A program made the translations under genes and the position numbers. From Nostoc sp. CHAB 5824 (GTDB lineage Bacteria > Cyanobacteriota > Cyanobacteriia > Cyanobacteriales > Nostocaceae): a stretch of 64,000 nucleotides of DNA. Below, in pieces: positions 25,327 through 34,247 of the stretch; positions within the stretch are counted from its first letter, which is position 1; the number at the start of each line of letters is the position of its first letter. The notes under the pieces were generated by a model, which saw only the letters and a program-made list of their open reading frames with translations, had not been told where the DNA came from and searched no databases. The DNA lies in assembly GCF_020829665.1 (NCBI RefSeq), contig NZ_JAIVFT010000006.1, forward strand, positions 248,001 through 312,000, written 5' to 3'.

Positions 25327-26220
25327 ACATACTGATCGCTAATGTACTGGGCGCTTGATTAAAGGACACGGGGACAGGGAGAACTTTGTTGAGAGGTATC
25401 ACACTCCACGTCTCTGGCTCTCCTAAAACACCAATTCACTAATTCTGGAAGAACCTCTCCAAAGCAAAGAGGGGAGTTTGGCTTGCCCAACCCTTGTAGG
25501 GCTGGGGCTGGAAGGGTTAGGTTTTTGATTACTGAATTGATGCTCTAGTCTTTGCGTCTTCTTTGATAAATTTACTATCACATTTACCAAATGGGACAAG
25601 AGATTCTCTTGTCTAGCAAATCAGTAATGGTAGTAATGGTTAACTGTCACGCATTTAACTTGTATATCTTTTTGTGTTGGCTGTTGACTGTTGACAGTTA
25701 ACCGTCAGCGGTTAACGAACTTAGGAAGTGACTGTGTAATTTCAAAGCGTAATAGTTTACTACTTAAATGTGTCCGCAGGCATAGCAGCTTTGACCCAGA
25801 CATATCCCTTAGCTTAAGCTTTTAGAATCTGCATTGAGAAAATCACTGTAAAACAAAGTGTTTATTAAGTTTTACAGACAAAATTGCATTTTACCTGTAA
25901 AATTTCTTCGATGGCATTTTATTGCTTAAGCAGTTCTAACTAGCTCGGCATCACTTAACACCAAGACAGTGACTTTGCTACTGTCTGTTTGCTCCTCACC
26001 ACACCGTATCGAGCTTGGGTATAGGTACACTATTTTGTGCCCCTAAAACTCGCAAACTCGTCCCACAACTTCACAGGCGTGGGTGATTATTTAGTGTTTA
26101 CGCAATGGATATCTAGTCTAAGTAGCTTTATATGTATTACTCACTTAGTAGTAGCACTGTATACTGACTACAAGGATTGTAGACCCTACCTTAAGGCATT
26201 TTTTTAGCCATTCACTAACC
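25327..26220. other. 894-bp gene-free region upstream of padR
   Basis: No gene or RNA is recognised. It contains a C/G-rich repeat (25440-25535, like 13985-14100), a hairpin GACAAGAG-ATT-CTCTTGTC (25598-25616) and GTTGACTGTTGACAGTTAAC-like short repeats near 25680-25715. It is the longest unexplained gap but one in the window and contains the promoter region of the padR gene. Confidence 0.45.
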
Positions 26221-26568
26221 ATGAAACTTGAGGATATATATCAATTCTTTGAGAATCCTCCGCCAACTTACCTTTGTCAGGAAGTAGCAGTTTGTTACAT
26301 ACTGTCTGTTTTGTTACAAGGTGAATCCTACGGAACCGAGTTGATTGAGCAATTAGAAACTGAATATCCAACCTATAGGCTTTCGGATACCGTACTTTAT
26401 AGTGCAATCAAATTTCTGGAAGACCAAAAGGCAATCACTGGATATTGGAAGAAACTCGAAGGACGAGGACGCCCCAGGCGGATGTACCAAGTTTCTTCAG
26501 AATGGCAAGTTCAAGCGCAGGATTTAGCTTTTCTTTGGCAAGACTACATCAATAGGAGGACAAAGTAA
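26221..26568 (+). CDS. PadR-family transcriptional regulator
   Basis: 115 residues with a PadR winged helix: YILSVLLQGESYGTELIEQLE (helices 1-2), LSDTVLYSAIKFLEDQKAI (recognition helix) and the wing YWKKLEGRGRPRRMYQVSSEW. The family binds palindromic operators and often represses a neighbouring gene; the cotranscribed partner here is the CCB-like gene 52 bp downstream. The C-terminal helix after the wing (DLAFLWQDYIN) is short, a PadR-s1-like form. The N-terminus MKLEDIYQFFENPPPTYL is a cyanobacterial extension. Confidence 0.85.
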   Translation: MKLEDIYQFFENPPPTYLCQEVAVCYILSVLLQGESYGTELIEQLETEYPTYRLSDTVLYSAIKFLEDQKAITGYWKKLEGRGRPRRMYQVSSEWQVQAQDLAFLWQDYINRRTK

Positions 26569-26620
26569 CGAATAATTGATAATGAATAAGTCTCCTCCAG
26601 TCAAACAGTAACAATTAGTT

Positions 26621-27151
26621 ATGGATACTGCTATTCTGCCATCTACATTCCTGCTAACCTTGTTGTTATCGGTTGGGCTGTTTTTCTTTATTCGTGCCTC
26701 GACTAAAGACCGCATAGAAACAGCGCAACTGGTATCTGAGCAAGACGAAGCTGCTTTAATGTCTCAATTAAAAGAGTATTTTCGCTCGCGGTCTTACCGA
26801 GTGGCAGCGGTAGACCGAGAACAAAATAAAGTGACTTTTGAAGGTAATGTTCGCCCCAGTTGGTTCTTAGCTATATTTTTAACTCTGCTGGCAGCAACTG
26901 GTATTGTTTGTCTATCACTAATCGTGTACCTGCTTTTTCCTAACCTCAGTACCTTTGTTCTGGCTATGGTACTGCTGTCGCCTTTAAGTGGTCTATTTTA
27001 TTGGAAAAAATCTGGAAGACTTGAGAAGGTGTCGCTCAAAGTAGAAACAACTCAGAGCGAACAAACCTCCTCAAGTAAGATCACTGTAGTTGCCCATCGA
27101 GATGAACTGGGCGAGTTACAAAGAACTCTACAGCTCAAGGCTGGTGAATAA
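26621..27151 (+). CDS. Cofactor assembly of complex C subunit B (CCB-type) protein
   Basis: 176 residues. One membrane helix at about 8-26 (FLLTLLLSVGLFFFIRAS), a soluble stretch (LKEYFRSRSYRVAAVDREQNKVTFEGNVRPS), then two helices (about 86-108 and 110-128, PLSGLFYWKKSG) and a C-terminal beta-rich tail. This matches the cyanobacterial/plastid CCB family needed for covalent attachment of haem c(i) to cytochrome b6 of the b6f complex. Residues EGxVxPSxFLAxFL are characteristic. Which of the CCB paralogues it corresponds to is uncertain. It lies 52 bp after the padR gene on the same strand. Confidence 0.72.
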   Translation: MDTAILPSTFLLTLLLSVGLFFFIRASTKDRIETAQLVSEQDEAALMSQLKEYFRSRSYRVAAVDREQNKVTFEGNVRPSWFLAIFLTLLAATGIVCLSLIVYLLFPNLSTFVLAMVLLSPLSGLFYWKKSGRLEKVSLKVETTQSEQTSSSKITVVAHRDELGELQRTLQLKAGE

Positions 27152-27604
27152 TTATTGGTTTCTATGACCATCTATTAACTTATGATATGCAGACTTCTGA
27201 CCTGACCTAATTCTTTAGGTAATAGAAAGTAGGAAGGAGAAAATTAAGACTTCTGCTTTGCCAGTTTTCCCCACGACAAAAGTCGTGGGGAAAAATTTAA
27301 ATTCATTAACTTAAATTTGTTGACAAAGCTTGGTTAACAATATTACGGCATAAAAGCGCAACTTCACTAGCGCTTTTGGACGCGCTTGGCTCTATACCCA
27401 CTCCCTTCTGCATCGTCAAAATAGTATCAACCCATGCAACATAGCCTGGTTTGAGACAAGTTAACTTTCCAACTACCTAGACTAGCTTTAAAAAGCAAAT
27501 CAGCTCAAAACTAAAAAAAAATTAAATTCTGCATAAACTTAGCAATTTTGCCAGTTAATAATAGTCAGGAGCCACATTTAATGCGTCAGATGACCATTTA
27601 TGGT
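27152..27604. other. 453-bp intergenic region between convergent genes
   Basis: Apart from the strong hairpin at 27265-27294, nothing is recognised. The convergent CCB-like and DUF3155 genes end on either side. Confidence 0.45.
27265..27294. repeat. Perfect hairpin, 13-bp stem, AAAA loop
   Basis: TTTTCCCCACGAC, loop AAAA, then the exact reverse complement. On the minus strand the loop reads TTTT. It may act as a terminator for the CCB-like gene 114 bp upstream or be a dispersed REP-like palindrome. Confidence 0.7.
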
Positions 27605-27922
27605 TCACCGACTAGCTAAAGCAAGAGGTTCTTGACCTGGTGAAGGTTCTAACACCCTCAAGCTAGGAAACAAGAAATGATTTTCCTCTACGTATTGAGC
27701 ACCAAACAGTCCCTTTTCTGCCCAGAAATAACGATCTGTGGTGTGTTCGTTTCGCTTTACAAGTAGCAACGCGGGTGGCAAAATACCTTCAGCTTGAATG
27801 AATCTTCTCGCTGCTGTCACAGGTTTTTCCTCGCCACTCTCGATGCTATATTGAGGCACGTGTTCCAAAATCCGCCGTCCTTCCTGACGACGACGACTTT
27901 TCCTTTTGCGTCTCCTTGCCAA
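27605..27922 (-). CDS. DUF3155 family protein (TTG start)
   Basis: 105 residues beginning LARRRKRKSRRRQEGRR from a TTG at 27922. The TTG start is preferred over an ATG at 27982 because a perfect AGGAGG stands 8 nt before it and the family begins with this Arg/Lys-rich segment. The core ILEHVPQYSIESGEEKPVTAARRFI and the C-terminal RYFWAEKGLFGAQYVEENHFLFPSL are DUF3155 features. The family is cyanobacterial, small and basic at the N-terminus, suggesting nucleic-acid binding, but function is unknown. Confidence 0.8.
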   Translation of the reverse strand: MARRRKRKSRRRQEGRRILEHVPQYSIESGEEKPVTAARRFIQAEGILPPALLLVKRNEHTTDRYFWAEKGLFGAQYVEENHFLFPSLRVLEPSPGQEPLALASR

Positions 27923-27930
27923 TCTATTGT

Positions 27931-27936
27931 CCTCCT
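27931..27936 (-). promoter_or_regulatory. Consensus ribosome-binding site selecting a TTG start
   Basis: AGGAGG on the minus strand, with an 8-nt spacer to TTG at 27922. No comparable site precedes the in-frame ATG 60 nt upstream. Confidence 0.75.
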
Positions 27937-28207
27937 CTTTCAAGCTATAGATTGTAGTGATAGCTACAAAATCCGTCGTCATTATATAAGTTCTAGTTCA
28001 AAATATCAATAGTTTTTAACCTTTTAATGTAAGAAAATTAATATCTTTGGAGATAGGCAAAAGAAAATCACCAAAGGATATAATCCCTTGGTACAAACCT
28101 TTCATGTAGAAGATTTTAGTTAAGCTTTATTAAATGGGTGAGCTAAAAACTAAGTATTCTTTCTTAATCATGCCTCAAAATCTGTAATCTTGAACAAAAG
28201 CTAAAAA

Positions 28208-29563
28208 ATGTTAATGTCTGCCAGTTCCGATTTTATTGCTCTATGTCGAGAGCAAATAGCGCTGCTAACCCAAGGGCTGGGAGCAACTTTAAGTATTGTG
28301 TACCTGACACAAGAATTGGTAGAGACTCCTTCAGGTGAGGCAAAACTGATTCCTGTAGTGATTTACCCGGAAACAGCATTATTACCACCAGGGGAGGAGA
28401 TTGCTGAGGCGACAGCATATAAACAACTTCAACTTGGAAATGTGTTTATATTACCCAATCATCAGAGAAGGTTATTAACAGCAGGGTCAGAATCTCCAAC
28501 CTCGTCACGGGAGTCTAAAATACCAGATGCGTCTCAACCCCATGTAAAAGAGGAATACTTACTTAGTGGTAATCAAATTGTTTTACCTCTAATTTATGAG
28601 GGTGTGATGATGGGATTACTGGTAACGGGTAGGCAAGACCGGGCATGGAATGAACATGAGGAAAGTCAGATTCAACGGATAGCCCAAACACTGGCGATCG
28701 CTTGTATTTTAGATCAACGGCGAGCATGGTTTGAACAGGAGTTGCATGAACAACAAGTTCTCCAAGAAAAACAGCGGGATTTGCTGGATAACCTGTTGCA
28801 TCAGTTTCGTAACCCATTAACGGCATTGCGGACTTTTGGCAAACTGCTATTGAAACGGCTCAGACCAGGAGACGCCAACCGGGATGTGGCAACTAGTATT
28901 GTGCGGGAAAGCGATCGCCTCCAAGAATTGCTGCAACAATTTGATCAAGTAATTGACTTGACAGAGGCAGATTTAGCACCACTACATCTCCCCGAACATG
29001 AAGTATTTGTAGAAGCAACTATCCAAAAAGACGCTAAACTGCCGCTATTATTGCCGGGAACGGGAGATAAAGTAGTTGACTGCTCGTTAGCAGATATATT
29101 AGAACCATTATTAATATCAGCCAAAGCGATCGCCCAAGAGCGAAAGCTAAAACTAATAACTGAAATTCAACAGAATTCACCCTTAGTACGCGCCAACATC
29201 AAAGCATTACAAGAGGTCTTAACTAACATCATCGATAATGCATTAAAATACACTCCCACTGGTGGCAAAATTTTCATTCAGGCGGGACAAGAAAAGGCTA
29301 ATTTTCAAGGAATTGTGATCAGTGACAACGGGCCTGGCATTCCACCCCAGGATTTAAAACATCTTGGAGAACGGCATTATCGGGGTGTACAAGCGCAAAC
29401 AGAAATCCCTGGCACAGGTTTGGGGTTAGCGATCGCAAAACAATTAATAGAGCAAATGCAGGGCGAAATCGAGGTTTTCAGCCCTGCAATCAACTCTAAG
29501 CTAACTTCACCCGATGCGCCGGGAACTACGTTTATTATTTGGTTACCGGAAGTGGAAAATTAG
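28208..29563 (+). CDS. GAF-domain sensor histidine kinase
   Basis: 451 residues, no membrane segment. Residues about 15-170 form a GAF-like sensory domain (LGATLSIVYLTQELVE...IVLPLIYEGVMMGLLVTGR...IAQTLAIACILDQRR). A coiled linker leads to the HisKA H-box LLHQFRNPLTALRTFGKLL (His 198) and a HATPase_c domain with N-box NIIDNALKYTP, G1 SDNGPGIP and G2 GTGLGLAIAKQLIEQMQG. It should autophosphorylate at His198 and pass the phosphate to an unlinked response regulator; none is adjacent. The GAF domain lacks an obvious chromophore Cys/His pair, so light sensing is not claimed. The start may be ATG 28208 or 28214. Confidence 0.88.
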   Translation: MLMSASSDFIALCREQIALLTQGLGATLSIVYLTQELVETPSGEAKLIPVVIYPETALLPPGEEIAEATAYKQLQLGNVFILPNHQRRLLTAGSESPTSSRESKIPDASQPHVKEEYLLSGNQIVLPLIYEGVMMGLLVTGRQDRAWNEHEESQIQRIAQTLAIACILDQRRAWFEQELHEQQVLQEKQRDLLDNLLHQFRNPLTALRTFGKLLLKRLRPGDANRDVATSIVRESDRLQELLQQFDQVIDLTEADLAPLHLPEHEVFVEATIQKDAKLPLLLPGTGDKVVDCSLADILEPLLISAKAIAQERKLKLITEIQQNSPLVRANIKALQEVLTNIIDNALKYTPTGGKIFIQAGQEKANFQGIVISDNGPGIPPQDLKHLGERHYRGVQAQTEIPGTGLGLAIAKQLIEQMQGEIEVFSPAINSKLTSPDAPGTTFIIWLPEVEN

Positions 29564-29604
29564 TCATTTGTCCTTTGTAAATATTAATGACTAATGACCA
29601 ATGA

Positions 29605-30846
29605 CTATCTTACGGAAACCAACAAGTTTTGATTGATGGTCATTTGTAAATCGGTATCTGGGTCAATCGCCACTAAGTCAACACTATTTCTGCCGAAGAA
29701 CAAACCAATCAATGCACCGATACCAGCTCCACCCAAGACTTCTTCTGTAGCAATGGCGCGATCGCCGGTGACAGCAGATACCGCAGCGGCTGCACCTGCG
29801 CCCAATACAGTATTCTTGATAATTGAACCAGTACTAGTACCTTTGTTGACGGTTTCAGTTTTGGTAATTACTTCAGAGCTAGCATTAAGCTGATACTCCT
29901 GACCATTGGTCAAAACCAGTTTCTCGGCAACGAATTGAGAACCGCCTGTAGCAGGTTTTAGTTGACCAATAACTTGACTACCAGCAGGAATCACTACAGA
30001 TCCTTCTTGCGTAACCACGTTTTGGGATACTGTCAATGTCAAAGGTGCTGTTTCATCCTTTGTAACCAGAATTTTTTCTGCCTTGTCATACTTCACAGGA
30101 ATAGCAGTCCCTTGGGGAATTGTGACTGATACAGGTGTTGGGGTAGTAGACCCGACAGCCACGACATAGGGCGAGTTTATAGCTGAGGCTTGGTTAGAAC
30201 TAACCAATGCTTGGTAGATAAAAGCTGCTACCTGGGCGCGAGTAGCGGTTGCGGTTGGATTCAGGAACTTTACATTAGGATAGTTGACCACAATTTGCTT
30301 CTCAGTTGCTGCTGCGATCGGGCTACGGGCATAGCTAGCGATGTTAGAGGCATCGTTGAAGTATTGCAGAGTGCTTTCGGTATTGCCACCAGGAGTATAT
30401 TCTAGACCGTTAGCGAGGGAAACTAAAACCTGCTGGCGGGGAATAGCTTGGTTTGGTTCAAAACGATTTCCAGGATAACCTGATAAGAAACCAATGCTAT
30501 AGGCTTGCCCAATGGCACTAGATGCCCAATAGTTGCTGGGCACATCAGTAAAATTGATTCCCTGTCGTTGGGCTGGTTTTTGGAAAGCTTTGTTAACCAT
30601 AGCGGCAAATTGAGCACGTGTCACCGCTTCTTCAGGGCGGAAAGTACCATCAGGAAATCCGGCAATTACACCTCGCTGAGACAATTGTTGAATAAATTGT
30701 GCCGCCCAATAGTTAGATGAAACATCAGAAAAAGTAGTTTGAGCAAAAGATGGCGAAGCTGTAATGAAAGGCGCTACAGTACCGACTGTGACGCTTAAAG
30801 CCATGAATGCAGCTGTTCCAGATTGCAAACGATTTAAAGTAAACAT
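29605..30846 (-). CDS. S-layer homology (SLH) domain protein with glycine-rich C-terminal module
   Basis: 413 residues. A signal peptide (about 1-36, ending SFAQ) is followed by three SLH domains (about 37-90 FSDVSSNYWAAQFIQQLS; 98-150 FTDVPSNYWASSAIGQA; 162-225 YFNDASNIASYARSPIAA). The second half is beta-rich with an IP-x-GT phrase (VTIPQGTAIPVKYDKAE), VVIPAGSQVIGQL, and a Gly/Ala-rich hydrophobic hairpin (NTVLGAGAAAAVSAVTG, GGAGIGALIGLFFG). SLH domains tether proteins to pyruvylated cell-wall polymer or peptidoglycan. The SLH block is nearly identical at DNA level to that of the 31232 gene, and the C-terminal block is homologous to the 33549 gene. It is one of three related surface genes on one strand. 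Confidence 0.88.
   Translation of the reverse strand: MFTLNRLQSGTAAFMALSVTVGTVAPFITASPSFAQTTFSDVSSNYWAAQFIQQLSQRGVIAGFPDGTFRPEEAVTRAQFAAMVNKAFQKPAQRQGINFTDVPSNYWASSAIGQAYSIGFLSGYPGNRFEPNQAIPRQQVLVSLANGLEYTPGGNTESTLQYFNDASNIASYARSPIAAATEKQIVVNYPNVKFLNPTATATRAQVAAFIYQALVSSNQASAINSPYVVAVGSTTPTPVSVTIPQGTAIPVKYDKAEKILVTKDETAPLTLTVSQNVVTQEGSVVIPAGSQVIGQLKPATGGSQFVAEKLVLTNGQEYQLNASSEVITKTETVNKGTSTGSIIKNTVLGAGAAAAVSAVTGDRAIATEEVLGGAGIGALIGLFFGRNSVDLVAIDPDTDLQMTINQNLLVSVR
30182..30745 (-). repeat. SLH module, copy A of a duplicated DNA block
   Basis: About 560 bp with very high identity to 31262-31832, including long exact stretches (for example GCTTGGTTAGAACTAACCAA and GCCGCCCAATAGTTAGATGA). The match starts and ends close to domain borders. 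Confidence 0.85.
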
Positions 30847-31231
30847 TAATTTTTAATCCCGGTACAATTAGTTTTTTTACTGTTAATTAATTAGACCTTT
30901 AGTGAAGTATTAGGTTCCCAACTATTTCTGCTTTTTGTAAAATCCATTACTTCCGACATAGAGTAAAAATAGATAGTCAAAATCAGAAAATGCCTGCCAA
31001 CATAGCTGGCAAGAGGTAATAGTGTAATCAGCCTCTTCCCGATTAAGGTTATTAAATAAGTATTTCAAAAAATATGAATACCAACTGAGACGATACAGAG
31101 ATAAAATAGTTGCTGGTAGATAGATTTTTTAGGGTTAAAAATGAAAGCGATCGCACACTATAGTTAAGGTGGCGATCGCCTATTAGGGATGATTAAAGTC
31201 ACGACTTGAATTGAGTTACGACATAAGGTAG
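30847..31231. other. Intergenic region with duplicated 3' flank
   Basis: Contains a 168-bp block (31051-31218) repeated at 33377-33545, each just downstream of a surface-protein gene. No gene is seen. Confidence 0.6.
31051..31218. repeat. Duplicated 3'-flanking block, copy A
   Basis: Runs from ATTAAATAAGTATT to ACTTGAATTGAGTTA, parallel to 33377-33545. It includes AATGAARGCGATCGCACACT and a second HIP1 site 26 bp later; the two HIP1 sites bracket an imperfect hairpin. Confidence 0.75.
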
Positions 31232-33280
31232 TTAATTTCTGGGGCTTGACACAATATAAGGCGAGTTAATTGCTGGGGCTTGGTTAGAACTAACCAATGC
31301 TTGGTAGATAAAAGCTGCTACCTGGGCGCGAGTAGCAGTCGCGGTTGGATTTAGGGACTTCACATTAGGATAATCCACCACAATTTTCTTTTCAGTTGCT
31401 GCTGCGATCGGTCTACGGGCGTAGTTAGCGATTTTAGAAGCATCGTTGAAATACTTCAAAGTGCTTTCGGTATTGCCACCAGGAGTATATCCCAGACCGT
31501 TGGCGAGGGAAACCAAAACCTGCTGGCGGGGAATAGCCTGATTAGGTTGAAAGCGATTACCAGGATATCCTGATAAGAAACCAATACTATAAGCTTGCCC
31601 AATGGCACTGGATGCCCAGTAGTTGCTAGGCACATCAGAAAATTTGATCGCCTGCCGTTGCTGTGATTTTGGGAAAGCTTTGTTGACCATAGCGGCAAAC
31701 TGAGCGCGTGTCACCGCTTCTTCAGGGCGGAAAGTACCATTAGGAAATCCGGCAATTACACCTCGCTGAGACAATTGTTGAATAAATTGTGCCGCCCAAT
31801 AGTTAGATGAAACATCAGAAAAAGCAGTTTGAGCCAAAGATTGGGGAGAGCATCCCGCTTTGATGGGTTTGCTTTCCAAAGTATAAGTCATTGGCTTACA
31901 AACAAACCCTGCCGACTTAGAATCTACATAAGCCCGCCTTGGCGGATTTTGTTTATCTAGCTTTGATTTCCAATCGTTAGATATTTTTTTTATAGTGGGA
32001 TGCTTATTTAAAAACTCTGAGTCTGCAACAACATCGTGAGGGCCCTTGACACTTACCTTAGAACTGTTGAGGTAGATATTATAGTCATAAATAACGTTTT
32101 TAGTTTGATAATTACTGTTAATAACCTTTCCCGGAAAAGCATAGAGAATGTTTCTTAAAATTTTGACATCAGATGACTTATTAGCAAATATTTGCCCATC
32201 TTTAATTTCTGGACTCTGATTATTTAAAACAGCAGTGTTATTTACAATATCAACATGATCGCTTAAAAATGTATGAATACCTGAACCACCATTATTAAAT
32301 GTAAGATTATTTTTAACTAAAGTACGTCCTGTATATGGACTCAATTTTAAGTTCTTTTGATTATTTCTTAAACTATCGATAATGATGCCATTACCATCTG
32401 TAATTTTTCCGACTGCAAGCCAAGGGATGTACATGCGATTGTTGTAGCTTTTGTTGTTAGTCACGAACATCTTGTATCCCCGGTTACTGTCATAATTCCA
32501 ATTGTTCAACATTGAAATGCCACTGTTACCATAAACACTATACCAAGCATTATTGAACACGACGTTATTATCTACTCTCACATAGTCGGATTGAGTCGCT
32601 GCAATACCTGCTCCTCCACAGTCATGCACTTTGTTGTTCAAAATACGGATGTGATGAACACGGCCATTGATTCGTCCATCAACGTTGATGCAGTTTCCAT
32701 TCGTCAGTGGGTTTAGTTTGTTAGTCTTCTGACTCATCGCATAATCAAGGGTGATATTGGCATTGTTTCCTATAACCTCTAGCCCGTTGATCTCAATATA
32801 TGAAGCTCCATTTGAAATCAGGATACCGTTCCATGTATTGTGCTGAATTTTTGGGAAATGACCTGGATATGCTTTATACCTAACCCATGCATTTGCAGTT
32901 CCAGAACGTTTAATACTTACTACACTGACAGCTTTGGCTTTATTTTTATATACTCCGTTCATAATCAATACTGTATCGCCAGGGTTGGTAAGGTCTGCTG
33001 CCTTTTGAATTGTTCTAAAGGCGGTTGAAGTAGAGAGTCCGCTATTTCCGTCGTTTCCGTTACCGCTAACATAGTATGTTTTCGGTGCTGAATTCGCGCT
33101 AATTAGCTCGCGGCTAGATAAGCTCATTTCCTGATTAGTTGATACCTGATGGACGTTTTCAACTAAAGATACTTCTATCGTTTTTACCTGAGCCAAAAGA
33201 CTTAATACTACGGGAATTGCAAGATATGCGCTTATACCGAAACCTTGAATTACCACAAGCAAAAGCTCCTTTATTGCCAC
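31232..33280 (-). CDS. Parallel beta-helix protein with C-terminal SLH domains
   Basis: 682 residues. A hydrophobic N-terminus (about 8-30) serves as signal or anchor. YYVSGNGNDGNSGLSTSTAFRTIQKAADLTNPGDTV split over about 68-108 is the DUF1565-like entry to a right-handed parallel beta-helix, which continues to about 440 (repeated VRVDNNVVFNNAW, VNNTAVLNNQ, VKILRNILYAF rungs). After a short linker with KSAGFVCKPM..., three SLH domains fill about 484-675. The fold suggests polysaccharide binding or lyase activity on the cell surface; the catalytic residues cannot be named. The beta-helix part is more A/T-rich than the SLH part, consistent with a module join. Compared with the 29605 gene, SLH is C-terminal instead of N-terminal. 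Confidence 0.85.
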   Translation of the reverse strand: MAIKELLLVVIQGFGISAYLAIPVVLSLLAQVKTIEVSLVENVHQVSTNQEMSLSSRELISANSAPKTYYVSGNGNDGNSGLSTSTAFRTIQKAADLTNPGDTVLIMNGVYKNKAKAVSVVSIKRSGTANAWVRYKAYPGHFPKIQHNTWNGILISNGASYIEINGLEVIGNNANITLDYAMSQKTNKLNPLTNGNCINVDGRINGRVHHIRILNNKVHDCGGAGIAATQSDYVRVDNNVVFNNAWYSVYGNSGISMLNNWNYDSNRGYKMFVTNNKSYNNRMYIPWLAVGKITDGNGIIIDSLRNNQKNLKLSPYTGRTLVKNNLTFNNGGSGIHTFLSDHVDIVNNTAVLNNQSPEIKDGQIFANKSSDVKILRNILYAFPGKVINSNYQTKNVIYDYNIYLNSSKVSVKGPHDVVADSEFLNKHPTIKKISNDWKSKLDKQNPPRRAYVDSKSAGFVCKPMTYTLESKPIKAGCSPQSLAQTAFSDVSSNYWAAQFIQQLSQRGVIAGFPNGTFRPEEAVTRAQFAAMVNKAFPKSQQRQAIKFSDVPSNYWASSAIGQAYSIGFLSGYPGNRFQPNQAIPRQQVLVSLANGLGYTPGGNTESTLKYFNDASKIANYARRPIAAATEKKIVVDYPNVKSLNPTATATRAQVAAFIYQALVSSNQAPAINSPYIVSSPRN
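31262..31832 (-). repeat. SLH module, copy B of a duplicated DNA block
   Basis: Near-identical to 30182-30745; see that entry. The identity breaks off sharply upstream of the TCAGAAAAAGYAGTTTGAGC stretch. Confidence 0.85.
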
Positions 33281-33376
33281 TATTTAACAAAAATATCAGG
33301 ATACTACGTAATTTTGAATACTCTTTTGGATAGAGAAGAAAATAAAGTCGATTTTCCTAGCTTCGCACATAGTGCA

Positions 33377-33545
33377 ATTAAATAAGTATTCTAATAAATA
33401 TTGATACTAATTAAGACGATATAGAGGTAGAATGGTTGCTGTTAAATATAATTTTTTACTATTAAAAATGAAGGCGATCGCACACTATAGTTAAAGTGGC
33501 GATCGCCTATCAGGAGTAATTAAAGTCACGACTTGAATTGAGTTA
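33377..33545. repeat. Duplicated 3'-flanking block, copy B
   Basis: Matches 31051-31218 over its whole length with scattered substitutions; it ends 4 bp before the stop codon of the 33549 gene. Confidence 0.75.
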
Positions 33546-33548
33546 AAT

Positions 33549-34247
33549 CTAGTAGCGGGATTGTGGTACTAAATTCAAGTTAGAATTCAGTGTGAGCCTC
33601 AAATCCTGTGCGGGTCTAAGAACAAAGACATTTCCTTGTTTTTTTCGCAACAGTATACTTGCTCCTGCACCCGCAGCCCCACCGATAACAGGTTTTAAAT
33701 CGTCAATTTTGCGGTTACCAGTAACTAGTGAACCTAAAAGACCAGCACCCGCACCGATAGCTGCATCAGTTAAAACCTGACCAGTGCTGGGCCCCTGTGA
33801 ACCTTTTTGAGTTGTAGTGTATGTCCGAGAAGTTGCATTAATCGACTGACGCCGACCATTAGAAAATTCTAATTCTTGAGCTACAAACCGCACGCCTTTT
33901 CCTTGATTATCATCTGTATCTCTTGAATAACTATCTAGGTCAACAGATTCTAAACGTCCATTTACTTTAGTACCAGCAGGAATCAAGACATTTCTATTCC
34001 TGTCGATAATGTCATTCGCTATTCTTAGCGTTAAAGATTGACTTTCCCCAGGAGCGATAGTAATTGTCTCTTTATCATAGGTAACAGGTAAAGCAACCCC
34101 AGAAGGAATCGTAACGTTTCCATATTGTCCAATTCTGTATTGTGCATTAGCAGGAGCTAAAGTTAACAGTGGGGTAGTGACGCTTGCGGTAACGGCTATT
34201 GCCATGAGGGCAGCAGTTCCAGATTTCCATTGATGTAAACGAGTCAT
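33549..34247 (-). CDS. Secreted protein with glycine-rich C-terminal module, paralogue of the SLH protein C-terminus
   Basis: 232 residues from ATG 34247, which starts a normal signal peptide (RLHQWKSGTAALMAIAVTAS...APANAQ) like that of the 29605 protein (LQSGTAAFMALSVTVG). The rest mirrors the C-terminal half of that protein: VTIPSGVALPVTYDKETI, VLIPAGTKVNGRL, RFVAQELEFSNGRRQSINATS, and Gly/Ala-rich GAGAGLLGSLVTGNRK and GGAAGAGASILL. It has no SLH domain. The fold resembles the C-terminal part of TrbI/VirB10-like proteins, but that is a weak impression. The frame stays open to 34676 upstream; that part is not included for lack of a start with a ribosome-binding site. Confidence 0.75.
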   Translation of the reverse strand: MTRLHQWKSGTAALMAIAVTASVTTPLLTLAPANAQYRIGQYGNVTIPSGVALPVTYDKETITIAPGESQSLTLRIANDIIDRNRNVLIPAGTKVNGRLESVDLDSYSRDTDDNQGKGVRFVAQELEFSNGRRQSINATSRTYTTTQKGSQGPSTGQVLTDAAIGAGAGLLGSLVTGNRKIDDLKPVIGGAAGAGASILLRKKQGNVFVLRPAQDLRLTLNSNLNLVPQSRY

